64,000 nucleotides of DNA, taken from the NCBI GenBank assembly GCA_017308115.1, contig JAFKFS010000023.1:1-64000 (forward strand), in the 5' to 3' direction. The notes under the pieces are model-generated. The model worked only from the letters and a program-made list of their open reading frames with translations, was not told where the DNA came from and did no database searches. Below, piece after piece: positions 26,339 through 33,862 of this stretch (positions are counted from its first letter, which is position 1; every line of letters begins with the position of its first letter). The translations under genes were made by a program, and so were the position numbers. This DNA comes from Bordetella sp. (GTDB lineage Bacteria > Pseudomonadota > Alphaproteobacteria > Caulobacterales > Caulobacteraceae).

Positions 26339-27009
26339 CCTGTTCCAGCTTGAAGGCCCGGCTGCAACAGAGGCTGGACCCCCTGGCCGCCTGGTCGCCG
26401 GATCGTGCGGCGGGGCGTTCCGACTATGACCTGAACCCCGATTTCAGCCGTCCGAAGGTCAAGCTGCGGCCCGCGGCGGTGCTGGTCCCCGTCATCGCGC
26501 GTGAGGACGGGCCCAGCGTGTTGCTGACGCGCCGTTCCGACAGCCTGGCCAGTCACACGGGCCAGATCGCCTTTGCGGGCGGGCGGCTCGATCCGGGCGA
26601 GACGGCGCTGGACGCCGCCCTGCGCGAGGCGTGGGAGGAGATCGCGCTGGACCCCGCCGTGGTCGAGCCCTTGGGTCTGGGCGATCCCTATGAGACGGGC
26701 ACCGGCTTCCTGGTGACGCCGGTGGTGGGTTGGCTGACGGCGCCGCCCGTCGTCACCCCGTCGCCCGCCGAGGTGGCCGAGGTGTTCGAGGCGCCCTGGG
26801 ACTTCCTGATGGACCCGGCGAACCATCGCCGCGACTACTATGATCCGGAGAACGGGCCGCGCCGCTGGTTCTGGGCCATGCCCTATCGCGAGCGATACAT
26901 CTGGGGGGCGACGGCGGGCATTCTGAAGGGGCTGTTCAACCGGCTCTATGGCGAGGAAGCCGCGCCGCTGCAGGCCGCCGAGGCCGATGCGAGCGAGAGC
27001 GTGGGATGA
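26335..27009 (+). CDS. CoA pyrophosphatase (NUDIX hydrolase)
   Basis: A 224-residue NUDIX enzyme expected to split CoA and its derivatives into phosphopantetheine and ADP. The CoAse signature LLTRRSDSLASHTGQIAFAGG leads straight into the Nudix box GGRLDPGETALDAALREAWEEI. The TTG start overlaps the DUF1285 stop (TTGA), and the stop overlaps the cca start (ATGA), so three genes are coupled. Confidence 0.9.
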   Translation: MTCSSLKARLQQRLDPLAAWSPDRAAGRSDYDLNPDFSRPKVKLRPAAVLVPVIAREDGPSVLLTRRSDSLASHTGQIAFAGGRLDPGETALDAALREAWEEIALDPAVVEPLGLGDPYETGTGFLVTPVVGWLTAPPVVTPSPAEVAEVFEAPWDFLMDPANHRRDYYDPENGPRRWFWAMPYRERYIWGATAGILKGLFNRLYGEEAAPLQAAEADASESVG

Positions 27010-28214
27010 GGCGCGTCCTCGAGGGGCAGGACTGGCTGACCGCCGACGCGACGCGGGCGGTGATGGCGGCGCTGGCGGCGGCGGGCGGGCCGGACTGCGC
27101 CCGCTTCGTCGGCGGCTGCGTGCGCAACGCCGTGCTGGGCGCGCCGATCGACGACGTGGACATCGCCACCGTGCTGACGCCTGAGGCAGTGGTGAAGGCG
27201 CTGAAGGCGGCGGGCCTCAGGAGCGCGCCGACCGGCCTGGAGCACGGCACGGTGACGGCCATATCGGAACGCCGGCCGTTCGAGATCACCACCCTGCGCC
27301 GCGATGTCTCGACGGACGGGCGGCGCGCCACGGTCGCCTTCACCGACGACTGGGCCGAGGACGCGGCGCGACGGGATTTCCGCCTGAACGCCCTCTATGC
27401 GGATGCGGACGGGCTGATCCTCGATCCCACGGGGGCGGGGTATGAAGACGCTCTGGCCGGGCGGATCGTCTTCGTCGGCGAGCCGGACCAGCGCATCCGC
27501 GAGGACTATCTGCGCATCCTGCGCTTCTATCGGTTCTTCGCCTGGTATGGGCGCGGCGCGCCGGATGCGGCGGCGGTGGAAGCCTGCGCCGCCCTGGCCG
27601 AGGGCGTGGAGCGGCTGTCGGCCGAGCGGGTGTCGAAGGAGCTGCTCAAGCTGCTGGCCGCGCCCGATCCGCGCGCGGCGGTGCGGCTGATGGATCAGGC
27701 GGGGGTGCTGGGGCGGGTGGCGCCGCAGCCGGAAAGTCTGACGCTGTTTGAGGCGATGGTCGAGGTCAGCACCGACCCGGTGCTGCGCCTGTCGGCCCTG
27801 CTGCCTGAAAATGCCGAGGCCGTTCGCGAGGCGGCGCTGAAGCTGAGACTGTCGAACGCCCAGCGTGACCGGTTGGTCGAGGCGGTCGCCGGCCGTATCG
27901 ACCCGGAGATGAGCGACGCCGAAGCGCGCGCCGCCATCTGGCGCGCCGGACGTCAGGCGGTGGAGGATCGGCTTCATCGCGCATTGGCCAAGGGCGGGGA
28001 CGCCGGAGCGGTGCGGCGTCTGCTGGCGCTGACGGCGGACTGGACGCCGCCGAAGCTGCCGGTTGGAGGCAAGGATCTGGCGCGGCTGGGTCTTCAGCCA
28101 GGACCGCAGACGGGGCGGCTGCTGAAGGCTTTTGAAGAGAGCTGGGTCGCCGAAGACTTCCCTGATCACGGGCATGAGGCGCGGCTGAAGGCCCTTATGG
28201 CGCGGCCCGGCTGA
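27006..28214 (+). CDS. cca: CCA tRNA nucleotidyltransferase
   Basis: A 402-residue class II nucleotidyltransferase that adds or repairs the tRNA 3-prime CCA end. FVGGCVRN (about 34-41) and DVDIAT (D50, D52) form the active site; ERRPFEITTLRRDV, RRDFRLNALY and EDYLRILRFYRFF are further family motifs. The start overlaps the NUDIX stop, and the last 20 bases overlap the convergent EEP-family gene. Confidence 0.93.
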   Translation: MRRVLEGQDWLTADATRAVMAALAAAGGPDCARFVGGCVRNAVLGAPIDDVDIATVLTPEAVVKALKAAGLRSAPTGLEHGTVTAISERRPFEITTLRRDVSTDGRRATVAFTDDWAEDAARRDFRLNALYADADGLILDPTGAGYEDALAGRIVFVGEPDQRIREDYLRILRFYRFFAWYGRGAPDAAAVEACAALAEGVERLSAERVSKELLKLLAAPDPRAAVRLMDQAGVLGRVAPQPESLTLFEAMVEVSTDPVLRLSALLPENAEAVREAALKLRLSNAQRDRLVEAVAGRIDPEMSDAEARAAIWRAGRQAVEDRLHRALAKGGDAGAVRRLLALTADWTPPKLPVGGKDLARLGLQPGPQTGRLLKAFEESWVAEDFPDHGHEARLKALMARPG

Positions 28215-29142
28215 GGCGCACGATCACCGGGCGGTGATCCGAACCCGTCTTCTGGCCCAGCCGCCGCTCGACCAGCGCCAGGTCGGGCGTGCGCCAGACG
28301 TGGTCGATGGCGATGCCGAGGAAGGCGGGCAGGGCCGAGGGCCAGGTGCCCGGCCAGGCGGGGGCGGGGATCAGGCCGGTCTCGGCCTTGATCTGACGGC
28401 CGATGCGGCCGCTGGAGACGCTGTTGAAGTCGCCCGCCACGACGACCGGCCCCTTCAGCCCGGCGCGCAGTCCGGCCAGCCGCCGGGCCTGGCTGATCTG
28501 GCCATAGGGGTGCTGGAAGGGCCAGGGCCGCGTCATGTGGACGGCGATCAGGCTGACGGGGCCCAGCGGGGTCTCGGCCTGGGCGACCAGGGCGGCCAGA
28601 CCCTGGCCGTCGGCGTCGCGCACGCGATGCAGGGGCCGTCGTGAGGCGATCACCGAGCGGGCGGCGCCGCTGGGCCGGTCCTTGCGCGGGGTGGCGACGC
28701 GGTGCGGATAGCCGCTCAGGATGGTGTCCAGTTGCGCGCCCGGGGCGTCGCCCAGTTCGATCAGCATGACGATGTCGGCGTCGGCCTGTTCGATGGAGCG
28801 AGCGATGGCCGCCACATCCTGATTTCGCGCCCACAGATTGGCGGCGTAGAGGCTCAGGCTTTCCGGCCCGGCGGGGCGGCCTCGATCCGGCGTCCACTGC
28901 GGCCAGACAGCCAGAAGCAACAGTCCCGCCACGCCTGCGCCCAGCAAGGCCATGTCCCACAGGCGCAACAGCAGGAAGAGGCCGCACAGCCCGACGGCCG
29001 CGATCAGGGCGGGCGCGGCGAACTGGGTCAGCAGGTCGGGCAGGCGGTGGCCGATGCGGCTGAGCGCGGAGACGGCGATGAGGCCGGGCGGCGCCAGCAG
29101 GGCCAGGGCGGCCAGTCGCATCAGGGCCTGGGTCAGGGTCAT
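28195..29142 (-). CDS. Membrane-anchored endonuclease/exonuclease/phosphatase family protein
   Basis: A 315-residue protein with two or three N-terminal hydrophobic helices (about 8-28, 45-65, 68-85) and a C-terminal EEP domain. Catalytic motifs are LYAANLWARN, VAGDFNSVSS (Asp, Asn), AIDHVWRTP and GSDHRPVIVRL (catalytic His). The EEP domain probably faces the periplasm, as in the UPF0294-like group. The substrate could be nucleic acid or a phosphoester. It converges with cca. Confidence 0.82.
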   Translation of the reverse strand: MTLTQALMRLAALALLAPPGLIAVSALSRIGHRLPDLLTQFAAPALIAAVGLCGLFLLLRLWDMALLGAGVAGLLLLAVWPQWTPDRGRPAGPESLSLYAANLWARNQDVAAIARSIEQADADIVMLIELGDAPGAQLDTILSGYPHRVATPRKDRPSGAARSVIASRRPLHRVRDADGQGLAALVAQAETPLGPVSLIAVHMTRPWPFQHPYGQISQARRLAGLRAGLKGPVVVAGDFNSVSSGRIGRQIKAETGLIPAPAWPGTWPSALPAFLGIAIDHVWRTPDLALVERRLGQKTGSDHRPVIVRLSRAAP

Positions 29143-29342
29143 GCAGCGACCTTCGGTGAACGCGTGGGGAAGCGTCGGTTAGCGCGTCGGCGCCGGGCCT
29201 GTCGAGCGGGGCTTTGTGCGTCCAAATGCGCGGACGACGCGCATGACGGTAGCGCGCCCGACCCCGCCGATCCCTGAAAATTCCCGGCTTTGACGCGGGC
29301 TGAAGCGGATCGGCGCGCCCCGGTTCGGCGCCTGAGCAGACT

Positions 29343-29366
29343 GCGGTCTCAATCTTTGGAGACCGC
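29343..29366 (+). promoter_or_regulatory. Hairpin burying the ribosome binding site of the tail-fibre gene
   Basis: GCGGTCTC (29343-29350) pairs perfectly with GAGACCGC (29359-29366) across an 8-base loop, ending 1 base before the ATG. The GGAG ribosome binding site (29358-29361) lies largely in the 3-prime arm, so folding would block initiation. Function is inferred from the structure. Confidence 0.55.
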
Positions 29367-29367
29367 C

Positions 29368-30855
29368 ATGAGCGATGACGCCAGCGCGCGGCTGGGCCTG
29401 CCTTATCTGGCGGCCGGACAGCTGCAGAAACACGTGACCCTGAACGAGGCCCTGACCCGTCTGGACGCCCTGATCCAGACGGCCGTGGTCAGCCGCACGA
29501 CGGGCGGCCAGCCCGCCGATCCGGCCGAGGGGGCGCTCTACATCCTGCCGGAGGCGGCGACGGGCGCGGACTGGGCGACGCACCCGGCGGGCAGTCTGCT
29601 GCGCCATGAGCGGGGCGGTTGGGTTGCGGTTCCGGCGCCGGACGGCCTGCTGGCCGTGGTGCTGGACAGCGAGGAGATACTGGTCCGCCGCGAAGGCGCC
29701 TGGACGCCCCTGTCCTCCGGCCTGCCCGACGAAATCCAGCAGATCACCCGCCTGGGCGTGAACACCACGGCGGACGCCACGAACGTCATCGCCGTGCGGG
29801 CCAACAAGGCGCTGTGGACCGCCCTGGAGAGCGAGAGCGGCGGCGACGGCGACCTGCGCTTCACCTTCAACAAGCAGACGGCGGGCGACGTCCTGTCCCT
29901 GCTGTTCCAGAGCGGCTGGAGCGGGCGGGCCGAGCTGGGGCTGGTCGGCGATGACGACCTGAGGCTGAAGGTCAGTCCCGACGGCGGCGCCTGGCATGAG
30001 GCGTTGAGGATCGACCGGAACACCGGCCGGGCCTGGTTCGGCCAGGGCGCGACGCGACGCGAGACGACGGTGATGACCGCCTCCGGGGCCTGGACCCCGC
30101 CTGCATGGGCGCGCTGGGTGGAGGCGGTCTGCGTGGGCGGCGGCGGCGGGGGCGGAGCCGGTTTGGCGGGAGCGTCCGGCGCCGTTCGACATGGCGGCGG
30201 CGGCGGAGGCGCGGGCGGCGTCATGACGGCGCGCTGGGCGGCCGAGCCCCTGTCGGCCGGGCTGGCGATCACCGTCGGGGCGGGCGGCCCAGGCGGTTCC
30301 GGCTCCGGCGCGGCGGGCGGCCAGGGCGAAGCCAGCGTGGTGAGGTCGGGCGCCCAGGCCCTGCTGACCGGCGAGGGCGGAAGGGGCGGGGCGGGCGGAT
30401 CGACCGCCTCGGGGATCGGAGGCGCGGGCGGCGGCGGCCTGCCGCCCTCCAATGCGGGCGGGGCGTCTTCCGCTTCGGCGGCGGGCGGAGCGGGACAGGC
30501 CGCCGCCCGTCCCGACGGCGCGGGCGGCGGCGGCGCGGGAGGCGGCCTCAGCGCGGCCAATGCGGCGCAGGCCGGCGGCGCGGGCGGCGACGGCGCCATG
30601 CTGCTGCTCAGGGCCGGGGGCGGAGCGGGCGGCGCCTCGGCCGGTGCGGCGGGCCAGGCGGCGCCATGGCCGGACCTGCACTGGGCCGGCGGCGGCGGCT
30701 CCGGCGGCGGGGCGAACGCCTCGGGCGCCGGTCGTCCGGGCGGAGCCGGCGGCCTCCATGGCGCGGGCGGCGGCGGCGGCGGAGCGGGCACGACCTCGGC
30801 GGGAGCTGGAGGCGCGGGCGCGGCCGGCGTGGTCCGGCTGACGGCGATCGGGTGA
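29368..30855 (+). CDS. DUF2793 phage/GTA tail-fibre-like protein with glycine-rich tip
   Basis: A 495-residue protein. The N-terminal DUF2793 domain (LPYLAAGQLQKHVTLNEALTR, LDALIQ, then ALYILPEAATGADW) is found in phages and in the tail-fibre protein of alphaproteobacterial gene transfer agents. From about residue 245 comes a Gly_rich-type tip beginning SGAWTPPAWARWVEAVCVGG, followed by about 220 residues of Gly/Ala repeats. Such tips bind cell surfaces in phage adhesins. It heads an operon with lysis genes. The start at 29368 has GGAG 6 bases upstream, inside a hairpin. The low-complexity half makes homology there unreliable. Confidence 0.82.
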   Translation: MSDDASARLGLPYLAAGQLQKHVTLNEALTRLDALIQTAVVSRTTGGQPADPAEGALYILPEAATGADWATHPAGSLLRHERGGWVAVPAPDGLLAVVLDSEEILVRREGAWTPLSSGLPDEIQQITRLGVNTTADATNVIAVRANKALWTALESESGGDGDLRFTFNKQTAGDVLSLLFQSGWSGRAELGLVGDDDLRLKVSPDGGAWHEALRIDRNTGRAWFGQGATRRETTVMTASGAWTPPAWARWVEAVCVGGGGGGGAGLAGASGAVRHGGGGGGAGGVMTARWAAEPLSAGLAITVGAGGPGGSGSGAAGGQGEASVVRSGAQALLTGEGGRGGAGGSTASGIGGAGGGGLPPSNAGGASSASAAGGAGQAAARPDGAGGGGAGGGLSAANAAQAGGAGGDGAMLLLRAGGGAGGASAGAAGQAAPWPDLHWAGGGGSGGGANASGAGRPGGAGGLHGAGGGGGGAGTTSAGAGGAGAAGVVRLTAIG

Positions 30856-30860
30856 GCGCC

Positions 30861-31046
30861 ATGATCCGACGCCTGCACCGCATCATCGAGGCCGAACAGC
30901 CTCTGTCGCTCGGCGACCTGGACCCGCTTCTGGACGAGGAAGCCTGGGCCGCGCCCGGGCGGCTCTCGGCCGACGACTGTTTCGATCAACTGGGCGGCGA
31001 CTGGAGAAGCTCGGCCGCGCCCCATGACCCGGAGGATGAGCGATGA
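30861..31046 (+). CDS. Small hypothetical protein in the lysis operon
   Basis: A 61-residue acidic protein (MIRRLHRIIEAEQPLSLGDL and on, ending PHDPEDER) that I do not recognise. It starts 5 bases after the tail-fibre stop and its stop overlaps the start of the holin-like gene (ATGA). Strong third-position G/C and the tight packing support it as real. No membrane segment is visible. Confidence 0.65.
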   Translation: MIRRLHRIIEAEQPLSLGDLDPLLDEEAWAAPGRLSADDCFDQLGGDWRSSAAPHDPEDER

Positions 31047-31309
31047 TCTCGGACCCCAGGCCGGCCAAGGCGCCGGTTGAACTGGCCGAGGGCCGGTGGC
31101 TGTGGCGACGGCTCTATGTCTATGCCGCCAGTCTGGCGCTGTGGCTGCTGCTGCGGCTGGCGGTGACGCGGGCGGCGGCGAACGACCTGCCGCGCATAGC
31201 CGAAGGGCTCATGGGGCTGATCGCCCTGATGCTGCTGCTCTATCTGGTGGCGCCCAGCGCCCAGCAGATCGTCAACCTGGCGCGGTCGCGCGCGGGCGGG
31301 CGGCCATGA
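31043..31309 (+). CDS. Holin-like membrane protein
   Basis: An 88-residue protein with two hydrophobic helices (about 24-42, RLYVYAASLALWLLLRLAV, and 54-72, AEGLMGLIALMLLLYLVA) and a basic C-terminus (NLARSRAGGRP), the usual build of a class II holin. It lies directly before the endolysin and overlaps both neighbours by ATGA. The holin role is inferred from size, topology and position. Confidence 0.7.
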   Translation: MISDPRPAKAPVELAEGRWLWRRLYVYAASLALWLLLRLAVTRAAANDLPRIAEGLMGLIALMLLLYLVAPSAQQIVNLARSRAGGRP

Positions 31310-31689
31310 GCTTCCGTCTGTCGCAGCGCTCGCGGGATCGGCTCGAGGGGCTCCATCCCGACCTGGTCGCCGTGGTCGAGGCCGCGATCCGCCGGACGCC
31401 GGTGGACTTCATGGTCACCGAGGGGCTGCGCACGCCCGCGCGCCAGGCGACGCTGGTGCGCGCCGGGGCCAGCCGCACGCTGAACTCGCGCCACCTGACC
31501 GGCCACGCGGTGGATGTCGCGGCCTGGGTCGAGGGCCAGGTCCGCTGGGACTGGCCGCTGTATCCGCGCATCGCCGGGGCGTTCAAGAACGCGGCGGCCG
31601 CAGCGGCCGTCCCCTTGATCTGGGGCGGAGACTGGCCGCGTCTGCGCGACGGGCCGCATTTCGAGCTGGATCGGAGGGCCTATCCATGA
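31306..31689 (+). CDS. M15 family peptidase endolysin
   Basis: A 127-residue L-alanyl-D-glutamate-type endopeptidase for cell-wall cleavage. Zinc ligands are in SRHLTGHAVDVA (H63 and D70 in the pattern SxHxxGxAxD) and GPHFELD (H118). It is the size of phage M15C endolysins and lacks a signal peptide, so it would need the holin to reach the periplasm. It overlaps the holin-like gene and the Rz-like gene by ATGA. Confidence 0.88.
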   Translation: MSFRLSQRSRDRLEGLHPDLVAVVEAAIRRTPVDFMVTEGLRTPARQATLVRAGASRTLNSRHLTGHAVDVAAWVEGQVRWDWPLYPRIAGAFKNAAAAAAVPLIWGGDWPRLRDGPHFELDRRAYP

Positions 31690-32108
31690 TCGGCCGCCTG
31701 TTTCGGACCCTGACGCCGCTCGGCTGGTTCGCGGCGACGCTCGCCGTCGCGGCCCTGCTGCTGATCCTCGGGCGAGGCCTCGGTCTGCGCTGGGACCCGC
31801 TCAATCTGCAGGCGCGTCGGCTGGAAGCGGCCGAACAAGGCCTGGGCCGCGCCGAAGCCGAGGCGGCCGCCCGCAGTCTGGAGGCGGCCGCAAGGGCCGG
31901 TCAGGTCAAGAGCCTTGACGCCTTTCACCGCAACGCCCTGGCCGTGACGCAAGCGACCGTCGCGGCCGAAACCCAAGCGAGGAACGCCGATGACGCCCAG
32001 ACGCCCCTGGACCCCGCTCGTGTTGAGCGCCTGCATGAGCATGACCGCGAGCTGTGCCGCCTCGCGCCCGGCCTCGCCGGTTGCGCCGCCCCGTCTGATC
32101 CTGCCTGA
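31686..32108 (+). CDS. Rz-like inner-membrane spanin subunit
   Basis: A 140-residue protein with an N-terminal signal-anchor (about 13-34, GWFAATLAVAALLLILGRGL) followed by a Ala/Glu/Arg-rich coiled coil (RRLEAAEQGLGRAEAEAAAR), the layout of phage i-spanins. The Rz1-like lipoprotein gene begins inside it in another frame. The call rests on topology and context rather than strong sequence similarity. Confidence 0.68.
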   Translation: MIGRLFRTLTPLGWFAATLAVAALLLILGRGLGLRWDPLNLQARRLEAAEQGLGRAEAEAAARSLEAAARAGQVKSLDAFHRNALAVTQATVAAETQARNADDAQTPLDPARVERLHEHDRELCRLAPGLAGCAAPSDPA

Positions 32109-32292
32109 GGCGGCGACGCGGCCTTGCGATCTGGCGGTGTTGCCCGATCGGCCGGTCCTGTCGGATCTGGAGGCGGCCTATATGCGGCGTGGCGCGCAAC
32201 TGGCCGCCTGCGACGCCGCGCGGCGCCTGGCGCTCGAGACGCTGGAGTCCGAGCGCGCCCTGACCGACGCCTGGGCGAACCGACGCCGCTGA
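31990..32292 (+). CDS. Rz1-like outer-membrane spanin lipoprotein, overlapping Rz
   Basis: A 100-residue protein whose first 119 bases overlap the Rz-like gene in the +1 frame. The N-terminus is a lipoprotein signal with candidate lipoboxes at LSAC (Cys15) and TASC (Cys22), followed by a Pro-rich stretch (RPASPVAPPRLILP). Overlapping Rz/Rz1 pairs are a hallmark of phage lysis cassettes. It ends the module. Confidence 0.68.
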   Translation: MTPRRPWTPLVLSACMSMTASCAASRPASPVAPPRLILPEAATRPCDLAVLPDRPVLSDLEAAYMRRGAQLAACDAARRLALETLESERALTDAWANRRR

Positions 32293-32314
32293 CGCCCGCC
32301 TCCATGGCGATGGG

Positions 32315-32351
32315 CGGCAAAAAACGCCGACTAGCCCGGCATTTTTTGCCG
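32315..32351. terminator. Bidirectional terminator after the lysis module
   Basis: CGGCAAAAAACGCCG (32315-32329) and CGGCATTTTTTGCCG (32337-32351) form an inverted repeat with one mismatch; the inner GCCG/CGGC stem followed by ATTTTTT gives a terminator on the plus strand and the A-run the same on the minus strand. It separates the lysis module from the flagellin genes. Confidence 0.75.
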
Positions 32352-32456
32352 CTCCAGCCGCAAAGCGGCAGGAAGTGCCGGGTTCTCCGACATGGTTTCT
32401 GAAATCTAACGTCGAAATTTCAATGGTCTGGGTTTTTGCAGGCCTGCTTCCGATCC

Positions 32457-32471
32457 TGGCGCGCGCCTTGC
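32457..32471 (+). promoter_or_regulatory. Sigma-54 promoter of the flagellin gene
   Basis: TGGCGCGCGCCTTGC matches the RpoN consensus TGGCACG-N4-TTGC, with exact 12-base spacing between the -24 G (32459) and -12 C (32471). Transcription would start near 32483, giving a leader of about 63 bases before the flagellin ATG. Caulobacter flagellin genes are known sigma-54 targets. Confidence 0.8.
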
Positions 32472-32545
32472 GACGAGGGGCCTGAGCAGAAAGCTCCCGG
32501 CAGCCAAAACGGCGTCGGACATCGTCGAAGACAAGGACAGCCAAA

Positions 32546-33358
32546 ATGGCTAACAGCATCAATACGAACTACGGCGCTCAAATTGCGCTGCAAAACCTGA
32601 ACGCCACGAACAAGGCGCTGGAAACCACCCAGAACCGCGTGAACACCGGTCTGAAGGTCTCCTCGGCCAAGGACAATGGCGCCATCTTCGCCATCGCCAC
32701 CAGCCAGCGCGCCGACATGGCGGCTCAGGACGCGGTGAAGAACTCCCTGCAACGCGGTCAGTCGATCGTCGATGTGGCTCTGGCCGCCGGCGACACCATC
32801 ACCACGGCGCTGGAGGAAATGAAGGCCCTGGCGGTCAACATCCAGTCCTCGACCGGCGACGCTCAAGCTGCCTACCTCAAGGATTTCAATGCCCTGGGCA
32901 AGGAAATCTCCGACGCCATGACGAACGCCAGCTTTGACGGCGTGAATCTGTGGACGACGGCGGCGGGCACGTCCACTGCGGTGACCACGAACACCTCTTC
33001 GGGCACGCTGCAACTGGGTTCGGCGGCAGCCACGAGCGCCAACGCGGGCGTCACCGCTGTCACGAGCGGAAGCGTCACGGCGACCGCCGCGACCGTGACG
33101 GCCGTGGAAACCGCCATCGACGCCGTGACCGACACCCTGGGCACCCTCGGGACCCAGTCCAAGTCGGTGGGACGCCAGCTGACCTTCGTCAGCAAGTTCC
33201 AGGACGCTCTGGAAACCGGCATCGGCAACCTGGTCGACGCCGATCTGGCCAAGGAAAGCGCCAAGCTGACGGCTCTGCAAACCAAGCAGCAGCTGGGCGT
33301 GCAGGCGCTGTCGATCGCCAACTCGTCCAGCTCCGTCCTGCTGAGCTTGTTCCGCTAA
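32546..33358 (+). CDS. Flagellin
   Basis: A 270-residue filament subunit with the conserved D0/D1 ends (N-terminal INTNYGAQIALQNLNATNKA and NRVNTGLKVSSAKDN; C-terminal LTALQTKQQLGVQALSIANS ending VLLSLFR) and a short Thr/Ser/Ala-rich variable centre (about 135-185). Length fits the small alpha-flagellins of Caulobacterales, FljK type. Exported by the flagellar type III system without a signal peptide. A sigma-54 promoter lies upstream and a hairpin follows. Confidence 0.95.
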   Translation: MANSINTNYGAQIALQNLNATNKALETTQNRVNTGLKVSSAKDNGAIFAIATSQRADMAAQDAVKNSLQRGQSIVDVALAAGDTITTALEEMKALAVNIQSSTGDAQAAYLKDFNALGKEISDAMTNASFDGVNLWTTAAGTSTAVTTNTSSGTLQLGSAAATSANAGVTAVTSGSVTATAATVTAVETAIDAVTDTLGTLGTQSKSVGRQLTFVSKFQDALETGIGNLVDADLAKESAKLTALQTKQQLGVQALSIANSSSSVLLSLFR

Positions 33359-33370
33359 TCCGACGCGGTT

Positions 33371-33408
33371 CGGGAAGGGGCGGGCCGCTAGGTCCGTCCC
33401 TTTTCCCG
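33371..33408 (+). terminator. Hairpin after the first flagellin gene
   Basis: CGGGAAGGGGCGGGCC and GGTCCGTCCCTTTTCCCG pair imperfectly (with G-U pairs) just after the flagellin stop. It probably limits read-through into flaG or stabilises the flagellin mRNA; the U-run is short and inside the arm. Confidence 0.45.
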
Positions 33409-33451
33409 CGTCGTTCGGCACGGGAGGCGCGGCGCATCCGCGCGGAATGAC

Positions 33452-33730
33452 ATGGCTGACAATGTCGCGAGCATTTCAAAGGTAGCGATACACCTCGACC
33501 CCCTGGCGACGGCCGTCGCGCCCATCCAGGCGGTTCGGAACGCGCCGGACGCGACCGAGGATGCGAGCCGGTATCGTCTGACGATCGAGCGCGAGGGAGC
33601 GGCCTATGTCTACAAGATCCTGGATCGCGTGACGGGGGAAGTGGTCCGTCAGCTGCCTCGCGAGGAAATCCTTAAGCTGCGTCAGAGCCCGACCTATGAC
33701 GCCGGGAAGATCATCAAGACAGGGGCTTGA
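33452..33730 (+). CDS. flaG: FlaG-family flagellar protein
   Basis: A 92-residue protein with the FlaG signature in its second half: YRLTIEREGAAYVYKILDRVTGEVVRQLPREEILKL. The FlaG family influences flagellar filament length. It lies between two flagellin genes on the same strand, the usual context. Confidence 0.85.
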   Translation: MADNVASISKVAIHLDPLATAVAPIQAVRNAPDATEDASRYRLTIEREGAAYVYKILDRVTGEVVRQLPREEILKLRQSPTYDAGKIIKTGA

Positions 33731-33862
33731 GCCCTCGATCCACGGCCCAGCGTCGCCCGGCAGGTCCCGGCGGCGTTAACAGGCGTTGCGATGGCGTTAA
33801 CCATACGCTCAGGAATCAGCGTCATTAATGCTCGCCAGAATCGGATCTGAGGCGAGAAAGCC

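Noticed and set aside
30100..30850. Glycine-rich DNA repeats as a minisatellite or CRISPR-like array
   Set aside because: Unit length is irregular and the reading frame codes for a phage-tip type Gly-rich domain.
32424..32440. Second sigma-54-like motif TGG...TTGCA upstream of the flagellin
   Set aside because: The GG-GC spacing is one base too long; the exact site at 32457-32471 is preferred.
33776..33800. Paired TTAA motifs before the second flagellin as a CtrA site
   Set aside because: Spacing is 17 bases rather than 7.
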